A stretch of 64,000 nt of DNA from an uncultured Prevotellaceae bacterium (GCA_900318685.1 ONLL01000002.1:62001-126000); one strand, 5' to 3'. Counted from the stretch's first letter, positions 41,707-50,203 are shown. Numbers and translations: made by a program. The notes: generated by a model not told the origin, from the sequence alone.

Positions 41707-43251
41707 ATGAAAGCAAAGAAACTGTTTTACCTCTTACTGGCATCTGTACTGCTCACCGCCTGTGCCACCGAGCAGCGGCATTATCGCATCGGAGTGTCGC
41801 AATGCTCCGACGATATCTGGCGCGACAAGCAGAATGCCGAGCTGCGCATGGGTGCCTACTGTCAGGGCAATGTCGACCTGTGCTTCGCTGCTGCCTACGA
41901 CAGTGACGAACGGCAGGTACAACAGATCGACAGTCTCGTGAACCTGGGCATCGACCTGCTCATCGTGGCTCCCAACCAAGTGGTCACCATCTCGCCCGCC
42001 ATCGACCGTGCCTACGACCGCGGCATACCCGTCATCGTGTTTGAGCGGAAGACCAGTTCACAGAAGTTCACCGCTTTCATCAGCGCCGACAACCACGAGA
42101 TGGGGCGTGTCATGGGCGAGTATGTCGCTACGCAGCTGAAGGGTAGGGGACGTGTGCTGGAGATTATGGGTCTCAAAGGGTCGTCGCCAGCCATCGAGCG
42201 CGACAAGGGGTTCACCGATGCCCTGAAGGCCTTCCCCGGCATTGAGCTGGTGGCTACCCTGCAGGGCGACTGGACCGAGCCCAGCGGCTATCATGTCATG
42301 AACGAATATGCCGGCGACTACGACTCCATCGATTTCGTCTTCGCCCAGAACGACCGCATGGCCATGGGAGCCCGTCAGGCATTCCTCGAGCACGGCAGTC
42401 GCCTGCCCAAGTTCTGCGGCATCGACGGACTGCTGGGCGAGGGCGGCGGCATCCAGCTCGTGCGCGACTCCATCCTCGAGGCATCCTACATCTATCCCAC
42501 TCATGGCGATCAGCTGCTGCAGCTGGCAGTCGACATCCTCGACGGCAAGCCCTATAAGAAGGAGACCTCGCTCATGTCGGCCATCGTCACCCGCGACAAT
42601 GCCAAGGTGCTGCTGATGCAGGGCGAGGCCATCCAGCAGCAATCCGGCTATCTCGACCGTCTCCACAAGAAGGCCGACTCCTACCTGCACCGGCTCGACA
42701 CCCAGCGCGTCATCCTCTGGCTGGCCTGCGGCTTCATTGCCCTGCTCATCGTGGTGTTTGTGCTCTTCTACCTCTATCATCTCCGCAAGATCGACCTGCA
42801 GCGTGGCCATGTGGTGAACACGCTGTGGAACCTGAAGCCCGAAGATGTGCCCGAGAAGCCTGAGGTGAAAGAGGAGGCACCCGCTGCAGAGAGCACCGCC
42901 GAGGTGGAGAGTGACGATGACGACGAGCCTGTTGCCGTCTCCCATTTCATCACCCGCTTCAAGGAAGTCATCGAGTCGCGCCTCTGCGACAGCGATGTGA
43001 GCGTCGAGGACCTGGCTGCCGACATGAGCCTCAGCCGTGTGCAGCTCTACCGCAAGGTGAAGGCCATCACGGGCTCGTCGCCAGTCGAGCTCTTGCGCTC
43101 AGCCCGTCTCAACCGTGCCTATCAGCTGTTGCTCACCACCGACAAGAGCGTCTCCGAGGTGGCCTATGCCGTAGGCTTCACCGCTCCCAGCTACTTCACC
43201 AAGTGCTTCAAGGAGGAATACGGCTTGGTGCCCGGCGACATCAGGAAGTGA
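41707..43251 (+). CDS. Membrane AraC regulator with periplasmic sugar-binding domain
   Basis: A 514-residue one-component sensor. The N terminus is a signal peptide with a lipobox-like end (LLTACATE). Residues about 28-310 form a type I periplasmic binding protein of ribose/LacI type (RIGVSQCSDDIWRD, IDLLIVAPNQ, VFAQNDRMAMGARQAF, IDGLLGEGGG). A single membrane helix (VILWLACGFIALLIVVFVLF, about 335-355) connects to a cytoplasmic linker rich in Glu, Pro and Asp and an AraC-type DNA-binding domain (about 412-514; LAADMSLSRVQLYRKVKAIT, VAYAVGFTAPSYFTKCF). There is no kinase or receiver domain, unlike hybrid two-component sensors. No SusC/SusD genes lie next to it, so the target is not evident. 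A paralogue controls or adjoins the fructan locus at 61.2 kb. Confidence 0.87.
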   Translation: MKAKKLFYLLLASVLLTACATEQRHYRIGVSQCSDDIWRDKQNAELRMGAYCQGNVDLCFAAAYDSDERQVQQIDSLVNLGIDLLIVAPNQVVTISPAIDRAYDRGIPVIVFERKTSSQKFTAFISADNHEMGRVMGEYVATQLKGRGRVLEIMGLKGSSPAIERDKGFTDALKAFPGIELVATLQGDWTEPSGYHVMNEYAGDYDSIDFVFAQNDRMAMGARQAFLEHGSRLPKFCGIDGLLGEGGGIQLVRDSILEASYIYPTHGDQLLQLAVDILDGKPYKKETSLMSAIVTRDNAKVLLMQGEAIQQQSGYLDRLHKKADSYLHRLDTQRVILWLACGFIALLIVVFVLFYLYHLRKIDLQRGHVVNTLWNLKPEDVPEKPEVKEEAPAAESTAEVESDDDDEPVAVSHFITRFKEVIESRLCDSDVSVEDLAADMSLSRVQLYRKVKAITGSSPVELLRSARLNRAYQLLLTTDKSVSEVAYAVGFTAPSYFTKCFKEEYGLVPGDIRK

Positions 43252-43278
43252 CTCTGCTGCTGGCACCGCAAACAAGAA

Positions 43279-43312
43279 AAGACCCTCAAGGCATATCGTC
43301 CTTGGGGGTCTT
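43279..43312. terminator. Shared terminator of convergent genes
   Basis: AAGACCC-T-CAAGG pairs with CCTTG-G-GGGTCTT (13 pairs, one G-U) around an 8-base loop. On the minus strand it is followed by TTCTTGTTT, so it serves the HU-like gene best but may stop both transcripts. Confidence 0.65.
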
Positions 43313-43347
43313 AACATAGGCGCTGAACTCACACACACTCACACACA

Positions 43348-43911
43348 CTACGGACGAGGCTCGTCGCCGCCGCTGTCGTCAGAGCCACCTCCGCCGCTGC
43401 TGCCACCGCTGCTCTCGATGCCCGAGCCGTTGACATCGTTGGTCAGCTCGAAGCGCACGTCGCGCAGCATCGTGGCAGGGTGAGAGAACACCTGCTGCTG
43501 GGTGGTCACGAGCACAGCCTCGCCGTTGATCTTCATCGGGCGCTGCACCTCGACGGTGCCCTTCAGCACGGCGGTCGTCTCGGGGGCGAAGTTGATGCGC
43601 GTCTTCTTCACCAGGGCAGCGGTGCATCCCTCGATGGTGTCGCTGCAGGCCGACGACAGGCCCACCTTGAAGATGCCGATGGAGTCGAGCTTGATCTTCT
43701 GACCCAGCTCGAAGTAGTGCTTGAAGGCAGCCCCGAGCTCGTCGAGCACGGCCTTGCAGTCGCTGCGCTTCACCGTGCACTGCGTCTGGATGAAGTCGGC
43801 AAGCTCGTCGGTGGTGATGAACTTCTCGTCGTACACGGGGCGCACAAAGTACTTGCCGAAGGTCTTCGACAGCTCATTGGTGTTGCAGTACTTTTGAACT
43901 TTTTGTGACAT
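43348..43911 (-). CDS. HU-family DNA-binding protein, long form
   Basis: A 187-residue protein of the Bacteroidota HU-like (HU-HIG type) family. The first 120 residues fit the HU fold: FITTDELADFIQTQCTVKRSDCKAVLDELGAAF supplies the helical dimer part and LDSIGIFKVGLSS the beta arm region. The end is a low-complexity Gly/Ser/Asp tail (SSGGSSGGGGSDDSGG). Relatives are longer than classical HU and are often numerous in Prevotella and Bacteroides, near mobile DNA. The leader is about 86 bases from a -7 box at 44004-44011. It lies at the edge of the accessory island with the DUF3987 gene. Confidence 0.85.
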   Translation of the reverse strand: MSQKVQKYCNTNELSKTFGKYFVRPVYDEKFITTDELADFIQTQCTVKRSDCKAVLDELGAAFKHYFELGQKIKLDSIGIFKVGLSSACSDTIEGCTAALVKKTRINFAPETTAVLKGTVEVQRPMKINGEAVLVTTQQQVFSHPATMLRDVRFELTNDVNGSGIESSGGSSGGGGSDDSGGDEPRP

Positions 43912-44003
43912 AATGTTACACTTTTTTAATGGTTAAACATACTGGTCTTCTATCGGAATTACTGCTCCGTAACAGGCATTCGCTAATGCTTTCTTTTACG
44001 CTA

Positions 44004-44011
44004 CAAAGGTA
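44004..44011 (-). promoter_or_regulatory. -7 box of HU-like gene
   Basis: TACCTTTG on the minus strand. The transcript would start near 43997, leaving a long AT-rich leader before the ATG. Confidence 0.6.
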
Positions 44012-44083
44012 CAAAAAATTTTTGAAACTACCAAACATTTTTGCAACTTTTTTGCTCAAAGAGAAGAATGATTTATGGAGAAA

Positions 44084-44140
44084 ATCGCGGGACGGTTCTT
44101 TGATCCGCGCTTAGATCAGGGAGAGTAACCGTTCCGCGAT
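44084..44140 (-). terminator. Terminator of DUF3987 operon
   Basis: ATCGCGGGACGGTT and AACCGTTCCGCGAT form a 14-pair stem (one G-U) with an inner TGATC/GATCA pairing. On the minus strand it is followed by TTTTCTCC. It lies 60 bases after the stop of the primase-like gene. Confidence 0.6.
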
Positions 44141-44158
44141 GTTGTGGATGAAAAGGGA

Positions 44159-44198
44159 CTTCTTGTCCGCTTTCCTACTTTCCTACTTTCCGCCTTTT
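44159..44198 (+). repeat. Low-complexity flank repeat, left
   Basis: CTTCTTGTCCGCTTTCC followed by TACTTTCC units. It occurs in opposite orientation at 49731-49777, and a diverged direct copy lies at 49875-49910. Confidence 0.5.
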
Positions 44199-44199
44199 G

Positions 44200-46806
44200 C
44201 TAAATCGTCGGAAGTTCGGAGACGAGCTTCTTGTAGTGGCCGCGCATGGTGCGCTTTATGGCCTTGTCTGCCTCCAGACGCTGCAAGGTCTTCTGCGCGG
44301 CGCGGTTGTTGGCGTAGCCGAAGGTCTGTGCAAACTTCTCCGTGCTGAACTCCTCGGGCAACAGGCGGAAGCACTCAATGAACTTGTTAGTGCGGCGGCA
44401 CTGCTTGGCAGCATCGCGCAGCTGGTTGTCGTAGTAAGCACGATGCAGTTCGTAGTACCAGAAATGCTGGGTGCGGTACTGAATATCGAGCACCAGATCT
44501 ACCAGAGCACGGTCCACGTCATCAGGTGTATAAGTGCCAGTCTGTTCGCGCTCCTGCCAGTGGCGTATATCAATGTAGGGTGCGCTAATTGACAGCCCAT
44601 AGTATGGAACGCGCTTAATAAGCAGCCAGTCCGCTTTGTCTCTGTCGTTGAACTCTGCAATGGCGCGGCGCTCGTCGCACCACTTGTGGACGTGTTCTAC
44701 CAGAGGCCAAAGAGGCAGTTCGCCGCGACGCTGATCCAAGCGGTAAGCCCACTGTCTGAGCGTCTCATTATAAGCAGCGACATTGGAATCCTCCTTCCGA
44801 CGCAGCGGCATCATCTTGAAATCATCCTCGCCCATCGGGATAGTCGCAGTACGCGTGTCAAGACCTGAATTGACAGACCTCTCATTGATAATTTTCTGTA
44901 GCGTGGGAGGCGTAAATGTCTCCATCATATTCCAGAAAACACGGTAGCGGCCACTGACCGACTGCTTGTTAGAGTAGTGCTGGTCATCGTACTCCCCATG
45001 AAAGCTGAGGAGCACCATGTTACTGCGCGAAATCCAAGACCCCGATTTGCCTATTTCGAGATCCTTTTCACTTGAACAGGTCACCATGTGACGTCCCATC
45101 ATCTCACCGTCCACTTCCTCCTTGCAGTTGATCATCGAGCGGATGAACTCACTGTTTGACGAGCGGTATCCAAACATGCGGTTATAGATGGCCGGGCGAA
45201 GGTCTTTCTCCTTATTAGCCCCCTTGGCATCCGTCTCGCTTTTCCACGTGTTGGTGCTCTCGTCGGCTATCTCACTCTCGGCAATGATGGGAGCCAGCAG
45301 CAGGTTCATCAGGCGCTCCAGTGAGTGCTTGCCTGATGTCGGGTCGCCCACGCCCCAGATGATGTAGTTCAAACGGGTGCGCTCGCTCTCGTTAGCATAG
45401 AAGTAATAGTAACAGAGATCCATGCACGTGCCCATCATCGCAGCCGAGGCAAAGAGCAGGAAAGGCCACAGACGGCGCGGATGAGGCTCGCAGACCTCGC
45501 GCAGACAGGGGAACACGTCGAAGAACGCTTCTATCTGGTCGCACCAGCGGTCGAAGGGCAGAATGGCCAGGGGATTGACGTTCTTCGACACTTCCGACGT
45601 GGGCAGGTCACGGTCAATGCCTGCCTGCTCTATCAGCTCTGCCAGTGCCTTCGGACGACTGCGCATCAAGGGACGTTTCTGCACCGTAGTGATACAGTTC
45701 TCCAGTTCGTCGGCAGTCTGGTCAGTCCAGTTTCTAACGTAGTCGAGCTGTCGGGCCATGGCCAGTGCCTTCTGGGCATTGTTGTCGGTGAGCAGTAGCA
45801 GCCAGGGTGCAGTCTGGCTGATGAACGTCTCATGGCGATGTCCCTCTGCCACGGTCTCGCCGTAATGCCCGTTCAGAGCCTTGACGATGGCCTGCTCACG
45901 CTCAGTCAGCTCTATGGCATCCGCAGCTGGAAGGGAAGTGGGGGCAGGGAGGACGGACGGATTTTCGGCCGTCCCTCCTTGCTTGCCTTGCTGCTTGCGC
46001 TGCTGCTCCAGTTCCTGCCAACGTGCCTTGGTGGGGGCAGACTCGCCTCGACGGTAAGCCTCTCCATAGCGAGCCTCGTAGGCGGGATTCTCATAGCTGA
46101 ACAGCTCATCCCAGTCGATGTATTTCACGTCACTCATCTTCGGGATGAAGTGAGCGTGGTCGGCGTTCTTCGTCTGACCGTCGGCATAGTCCAATACGCC
46201 TAGGATCTCAGCCATCTGGTAGGCATTGTCCTGCAGGTTGCCCCAGTCCTCGCGGGCCTTAAACACCACCTTGATGCCCTCGCCTGAGGGAGTGATGAAG
46301 ATAAACACGATGCCCAGCTCCTTGAAGTCCTCGCGCTGCAGCCACTCCTCTATGCGCTCCTCTGGGTTCTTCACATGGTCGGCATCGACCACGGCCAAGC
46401 CTGACAGGTAGCCATACTGCTGCAAACGCCACCGGGCTGTGCGCTTCCAGCGGTCAGTACTCTCTACGAAGTAGCTAATCGTGGGGATGAAGGCAGGCAG
46501 TCCCGACTTCTTCTGCTTGATGTAGTACTTCACGCGGCTCAGGTCGTCGGCAGGCACCTTCTTCTTCCTTCGGTGCTCGTCCTTCTTCAGTTCAATGCGA
46601 AGCCAGTCCTGATAGTCCTGGGACTCCTTGACCTCGTCCACATACTCGCTGACGACCTTACGCAGCTCGGCCTCAGCCATCTGGCGCTTCATCTCGCGAT
46701 AATTGTCGATGAGCGCATTGTTCTCAGGCTTCTGCATCATGTCTTTCAGTGCCTGCTCAACTAACTTCTCAGTTGCTTTGTCGATGTTTGGTTGGAATAC
46801 AATCAT
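44200..46806 (-). CDS. VirE_N / DUF3987 primase-helicase-like protein
   Basis: An 868-residue protein typical of Bacteroidota mobile elements. Residues about 75-260 fit the BT4734-like/VirE N-terminal domain (SGLPAFIPTISYF, GLAVVDADHV, IVFIFITPSGEGIKVVFKA). The second half is a DUF3987-like helicase domain with the P-loop variant GVGDPTSGKHSLERLMNLLL, where His replaces the usual Ser or Thr after Lys. The C terminus (about 790-868) contains a winged-helix-like stretch (EKFAQTFGYANNRAAQKTLQRL). The linker around 275-300 is low complexity. Such proteins are thought to act in replication of integrated elements. It overlaps the upstream gene by 4 bases. Confidence 0.85.
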   Translation of the reverse strand: MIVFQPNIDKATEKLVEQALKDMMQKPENNALIDNYREMKRQMAEAELRKVVSEYVDEVKESQDYQDWLRIELKKDEHRRKKKVPADDLSRVKYYIKQKKSGLPAFIPTISYFVESTDRWKRTARWRLQQYGYLSGLAVVDADHVKNPEERIEEWLQREDFKELGIVFIFITPSGEGIKVVFKAREDWGNLQDNAYQMAEILGVLDYADGQTKNADHAHFIPKMSDVKYIDWDELFSYENPAYEARYGEAYRRGESAPTKARWQELEQQRKQQGKQGGTAENPSVLPAPTSLPAADAIELTEREQAIVKALNGHYGETVAEGHRHETFISQTAPWLLLLTDNNAQKALAMARQLDYVRNWTDQTADELENCITTVQKRPLMRSRPKALAELIEQAGIDRDLPTSEVSKNVNPLAILPFDRWCDQIEAFFDVFPCLREVCEPHPRRLWPFLLFASAAMMGTCMDLCYYYFYANESERTRLNYIIWGVGDPTSGKHSLERLMNLLLAPIIAESEIADESTNTWKSETDAKGANKEKDLRPAIYNRMFGYRSSNSEFIRSMINCKEEVDGEMMGRHMVTCSSEKDLEIGKSGSWISRSNMVLLSFHGEYDDQHYSNKQSVSGRYRVFWNMMETFTPPTLQKIINERSVNSGLDTRTATIPMGEDDFKMMPLRRKEDSNVAAYNETLRQWAYRLDQRRGELPLWPLVEHVHKWCDERRAIAEFNDRDKADWLLIKRVPYYGLSISAPYIDIRHWQEREQTGTYTPDDVDRALVDLVLDIQYRTQHFWYYELHRAYYDNQLRDAAKQCRRTNKFIECFRLLPEEFSTEKFAQTFGYANNRAAQKTLQRLEADKAIKRTMRGHYKKLVSELPTI

Positions 46807-47306
46807 TGTTCGTTTCCTCCTTTTAAAATGGTGTGAATAACTTTGTTGAATCGCTCTGAGGCAGGCAGACGGCGCACCACGAGTTGCACCTGACGCAGCA
46901 CCTCAGCCTGCCAGTCGCGGCTGTGACGAGTGAGGTCGACGGTGCCCGTGAAGGTCACCTCGCCTTTCTTCTCGTCGAGCCAGCATTGCAAACCGTCCTC
47001 TGCCACCACCCGAAGGCTTTCGGGCTGCTGCTGTGGCTTCAGAGGCTTGATGCCCAGCTTCTTCAACTGACTGGTGTACTCACTCCAGGGATCGGGAGTA
47101 TCGGCTGCACACGTCAGGTAAGCCACCTTCAGCGGCTTTTTCTCGCTGCTCGTCTCATACACCTTGCCGCCCTTGCAAGTCTTCACGTTGCGCTGAGCTG
47201 GCTCACCCTGCTCATAGGGCGTAAAGGTAAACTCGTCGCCCATGTAGGTGCCCGTACCCCGCACACGGCGGGGCTTGGGCTTGATGTTGTTCGTTGACTG
47301 TGTCAT
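46803..47306 (-). CDS. Hypothetical protein of mobile-element operon
   Basis: A 167-residue basic protein I do not recognise. It starts with a positively charged stretch (KPKPRRVRGTGTYMGDEFTF), contains a Tyr/Cys part (LKVAYLTCAADTPDPW) and ends in a helical segment (HSRDWQAEVLRQVQLVVRRL). There is no signal peptide or membrane segment. It lies between the SSB-like gene (2 bases away) and the primase-like gene (4-base overlap), so all three are probably translated together and the protein may assist DNA handling; that role is inferred from position only. Confidence 0.65.
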   Translation of the reverse strand: MTQSTNNIKPKPRRVRGTGTYMGDEFTFTPYEQGEPAQRNVKTCKGGKVYETSSEKKPLKVAYLTCAADTPDPWSEYTSQLKKLGIKPLKPQQQPESLRVVAEDGLQCWLDEKKGEVTFTGTVDLTRHSRDWQAEVLRQVQLVVRRLPASERFNKVIHTILKGGNEQ

Positions 47307-47308
47307 AG

Positions 47309-47590
47309 TTACTTCGGCAGTTTGATGATGTCGTTACAAATCACATCTTGATAGCAGTTCCCGTTGACTTCGTGAACCTGGAAGCGTAATGCTGCCAAAA
47401 CCACTTCGCCCTCGTAGAATATACCTAGAGCAGAGTTCCCGAACAGAGTACACATGTACTCGTTCTCGTACTTACCACCAAGCTCTTTAAGTCTGATGGT
47501 ACATTTTGCTACTTGTTCGCCCTCTTGTTGTTTGGAGGGCAGGTAGGTCACAACTCCCTGCGACACTACCTTCAGGATGATTGTTCTCAT
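47309..47590 (-). CDS. Single-strand DNA-binding-like protein
   Basis: A 93-residue protein whose strand order suggests a small OB-fold like that of SSB or of the short SSB-like proteins in Bacteroidota elements: VAKCTIRLKELGGKYENEY, CTLFGNSAL and YQDVICNDIIKL. It lacks the acidic C-terminal tail of true SSB. As the first gene of an operon with a VirE_N/DUF3987 protein it probably binds single-stranded DNA during element replication. A phage or plasmid accessory protein of another OB-fold family is an alternative. Confidence 0.6.
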   Translation of the reverse strand: MRTIILKVVSQGVVTYLPSKQQEGEQVAKCTIRLKELGGKYENEYMCTLFGNSALGIFYEGEVVLAALRFQVHEVNGNCYQDVICNDIIKLPK

Positions 47591-47705
47591 CTTTATTATT
47601 ACTTGTGATATTTAAAGATGAGACCGCGATCTCAAGATGCTCCCTTCGCCTTTTAGTGCACATAAACGAACTTTGCACCACAAGCAGATTATCTGGATTG
47701 CAGTG

Positions 47706-47713
47706 CAAAGGTA
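47706..47713 (-). promoter_or_regulatory. -7 box of SSB-like / DUF3987 operon
   Basis: TACCTTTG on the minus strand, about 115 bases before the first ATG. The long leader contains a second GTGCAAAG-like stretch in inverted form (CTTTGCAC), which may form a hairpin. Confidence 0.55.
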
Positions 47714-47803
47714 CGATGTTTCGAAGTGGTTGCCAAGAAAAAAAAGGAAACTGATTATTGAGAAAATAATCAGTATGTGATTCTGAATAAACTTTTGTAA
47801 GAT

Positions 47804-49525
47804 TCAGCTTTCGGGTGGCATTTTTAGATGCCCCAATTTCTTTAAACGTATTTGCATGGCTTCCTGTGACACGTTAAAAATCATAGCCATATTCCCTACC
47901 AATATATTATAACTCGACCACGTCTCTTTTTGGAGTGGATTATAATATAATGGACCATACTCATCGCCATATATCTGGTGGATATATTGATTGTGAAGTT
48001 GTTTATAAAGAGCTTCAACAAGCCTATACGGCATCAATAAACAAGAAGCGAAAAAATTGGCATGATGCTCATACCACTTGAGTTCGCCTTTACTGATGGT
48101 GGTCTTGCATTCGCCGATAGTTTCACTGGTTTCACCAACAGAAGTGTAGTTGTTTTTACGCAAATGGGCGAGATGAAGCATATAATGCCCAAGTTCATGT
48201 GCCAGAGTAAAACGTTCACGAGGATAATTGTCACATAATGGCTTTAAATATATGTTTCCTGTTTTAACATCAAGGTATCCCAATTGATTACGCGAAGACA
48301 TTTCTTTGCGTATACATGTAATTCCCTGTTCTTTTGCTATAGCATAGGGGTCGATTTCAAAGGGGTGCTTATCGGGATATCCATAGATTTGACCAGGCTG
48401 TTGATGAAGCATTGACAGGTATTTTTGCACCTGATCCCTTGTTATTTTTTCAGCCGCTTCTTCTATATCAGGATTACTAAGATATGGAGCTCTTATAATT
48501 CGGTCAGGATAGACAGCAATACCGTTCGAAACCAGCGAATCGGCAAGCGAAGATGTCAAACAACATTTCTCAGCATCATAAATCATGAGAGCGGAGTTCA
48601 TGGAGTGCCGACCTGAGAGCACATCCATATTGAATTGTCGCTGGCTGTAGTCTTCAATGGAGCGTTGTACAATGTAAGACTCTTGTGACATCTCCTCGTT
48701 CATGTTGACAAGAACAAGCCCGATATATTTATCTTCCGCCAAACTAATTACTTCTTTGTCAAAACCATAAGGCGAAACAACAAAAAGCTTGATGTTGCGT
48801 TTTGACTCATACTTGCCAACGTAGGCGTATATTTTTTCTGTTGATAGTCTCTCTTTAACAAACTCATATGCTTCCACATGCGAAGGCTTGTCATCATCAT
48901 AGAATTCCTTGGAGTGGTATACGGAAACGGACAAGCCAGGCACAATGCCATCACCAAAATCCTTCTTTACATCTATGCGTTGGTAGCTAGTGCCGTATCC
49001 ATGTTCAACTACATCATTGCGAAGGAAAGTTTCTACGCGTTCTTCAATAGTCGTAGTTTGAGATTCTGGCGGAGGAGGCAACTGCTGATTATCGATGATA
49101 GTCTCTATTTCATTCACATACCTTCTTACGTTACTCGCATCAAAAAGGCGATTGAAATTCTTGATTTCGATTATGTACTTGCAATGCTCCATGCTCGATG
49201 TCAGTGCCTTGGCCTCTTTTGCCGGGTCGTACGACATAGCGTTTTCCGCAGTACGGAAGGCATCCGGGCAAAACGTGGTCAACAACCTGGCTCGTTTATT
49301 GCGTGCTATGTCCTTTTCTACAATACCTTTGCGCTCACTTGCAAACCATACCAACTCATATAGTGCCTTTCCGCCTTCTCCTCTCTCCTGGCTCTTAATC
49401 CATTGGGCAATAGGTCCCTCAACCGCCATGCACCATCTCACGGCTTCACCCTTTTGTCTGAAGCAATTAGCAAGATCTGGGTCTATCTTTGCTAGGTCTT
49501 CGAATTTTTTATATTTATAGTCCAT
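47804..49525 (-). CDS. ImmA/IrrE metallopeptidase with possible nuclease-like domain
   Basis: A 573-residue protein. The C-terminal part is an ImmA/IrrE-type zinc peptidase: FTLAHELGHYMLHLAHL (about 440-456) carries the HExxH site, and WYEHHANFFASCLLMP the downstream helix with the third-ligand region. ImmA-type peptidases cleave repressors of mobile elements or act as sensors in defence. The N-terminal 120 residues are helical. The middle (about 180-310) has strands such as IVPGLSVSVYHSKEF and KLFVVSPYGFDKEVISLAEDKYIGLVLVN, which recall Mrr-type restriction endonuclease folds; this is tentative. A helix-turn-helix near the end (NMAMIFNVSQEAMQIRLKKL) fits DNA binding. The chosen ATG (MDYKYKKFEDLAK) avoids an unlikely upstream extension. 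Confidence 0.8.
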   Translation of the reverse strand: MDYKYKKFEDLAKIDPDLANCFRQKGEAVRWCMAVEGPIAQWIKSQERGEGGKALYELVWFASERKGIVEKDIARNKRARLLTTFCPDAFRTAENAMSYDPAKEAKALTSSMEHCKYIIEIKNFNRLFDASNVRRYVNEIETIIDNQQLPPPPESQTTTIEERVETFLRNDVVEHGYGTSYQRIDVKKDFGDGIVPGLSVSVYHSKEFYDDDKPSHVEAYEFVKERLSTEKIYAYVGKYESKRNIKLFVVSPYGFDKEVISLAEDKYIGLVLVNMNEEMSQESYIVQRSIEDYSQRQFNMDVLSGRHSMNSALMIYDAEKCCLTSSLADSLVSNGIAVYPDRIIRAPYLSNPDIEEAAEKITRDQVQKYLSMLHQQPGQIYGYPDKHPFEIDPYAIAKEQGITCIRKEMSSRNQLGYLDVKTGNIYLKPLCDNYPRERFTLAHELGHYMLHLAHLRKNNYTSVGETSETIGECKTTISKGELKWYEHHANFFASCLLMPYRLVEALYKQLHNQYIHQIYGDEYGPLYYNPLQKETWSSYNILVGNMAMIFNVSQEAMQIRLKKLGHLKMPPES

Positions 49526-49674
49526 ATTGAGCACCCAGCAAACTGCATGCCAATAGAAGAGGCTCATGATGGACTGACATGCTGACACTACAGCCAAATG
49601 TCTTACACTATGAAGGAGCGCAATAATGTGTTTTACTCAATAATAATAAAAGCCTCGAAACTCCAAACGGAATT

Positions 49675-49697
49675 CCGAGGATACTCGGGTGTTTTTA
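49675..49697 (+). terminator. Small hairpin with T-run
   Basis: CCGAG-GATA-CTCGG followed by GTGTTTTT. No plus-strand gene ends here, so it may be chance or a remnant; otherwise no gene is seen between 49526 and 49730. Confidence 0.25.
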
Positions 49698-49730
49698 TGA
49701 CTTGATTACTACATTATACCTTCACAGCTG

Positions 49731-49777
49731 AAAGTAGAAAAGTAGAAAAGTAGGAAAGTAGGAAAGCGGACATGAAG
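49731..49777 (-). repeat. Low-complexity flank repeat, right
   Basis: The minus strand reads CTTCATGTCCGCTTTCC and then repeated TACTTTCC or TACTTTTC units. It is the inverted partner of 44159-44198 and brackets the DUF3987-ImmA segment. Confidence 0.5.
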
Positions 49778-49874
49778 CACTTTCTGGAGCAGAGAGAGTA
49801 AGAAATATTGGTATTGATAATAATAAAATTAAAAAAACTTATACTATGAATGTCTCTCTTCCGCCCCCGGAAAC

Positions 49875-49910
49875 CATTCATGTCCACTTTCCGCATTTCC
49901 TACTTTCCGC
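49875..49910 (+). repeat. Diverged low-complexity repeat
   Basis: CATTCATGTCCACTTTCC, then CATTTCC and TACTTTCC units: same orientation as the left copy, about 100 bases beyond the right copy. Confidence 0.4.
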
Positions 49911-49940
49911 ATTCGTTGCATGGAAGGTTGCTGGCTTCGT

Positions 49941-50160
49941 CTCCAAGACCTATGTTCTTCGCCCCCAAGACCTATGTTCTTCGCCCGCAAGACCATAGCT
50001 TTTCGTCCCCAAGACCTATGGTTTTGGAGCCCAAGAGCACTTTCTGAGCGGGCCAAAACCTATGCCTTTGGAGCCCAAGAGCGGCTTCCGACGGGACGAA
50101 GAACGCCTTCCGACGGGAGCAAGGGCTGTGGGTTTGGGGAGCAAGGGTTCTTTCAGATTA
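49941..50160. repeat. Ten-unit 22-bp degenerate tandem array
   Basis: Ten consecutive units of exactly 22 bases without any indel. Most carry CCCAAGA near the start (CAAG is kept in 8 of 10). Units 1-4 and 6 continue CC-TATG, while units 7 and 8 end CTTCCGACGG. An eroded eleventh unit may precede it (49919-49940). No spacers and no credible reading frame are present. Confidence 0.65.
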
Positions 50161-50203
50161 GTTATTTTGTTGTTAATTATTTGCTGGTATCGCAGTTTTT
50201 TAT

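Noticed and set aside
44084..44140. Riboswitch or small RNA at the strong hairpin
   Set aside because: A single long stem with a following T-run just after an operon end is better explained as a terminator.
45928..45985. Further copy of the GC-rich element in the DUF3987 gene
   Set aside because: A GGGAGGACGG/CCGTCCCTCC hairpin is present, but the sequence is too different from the other copies to include it in the family.
49941..50160. CRISPR array
   Set aside because: The 22-bp units directly follow each other with no unique spacers, and no cas genes are near.
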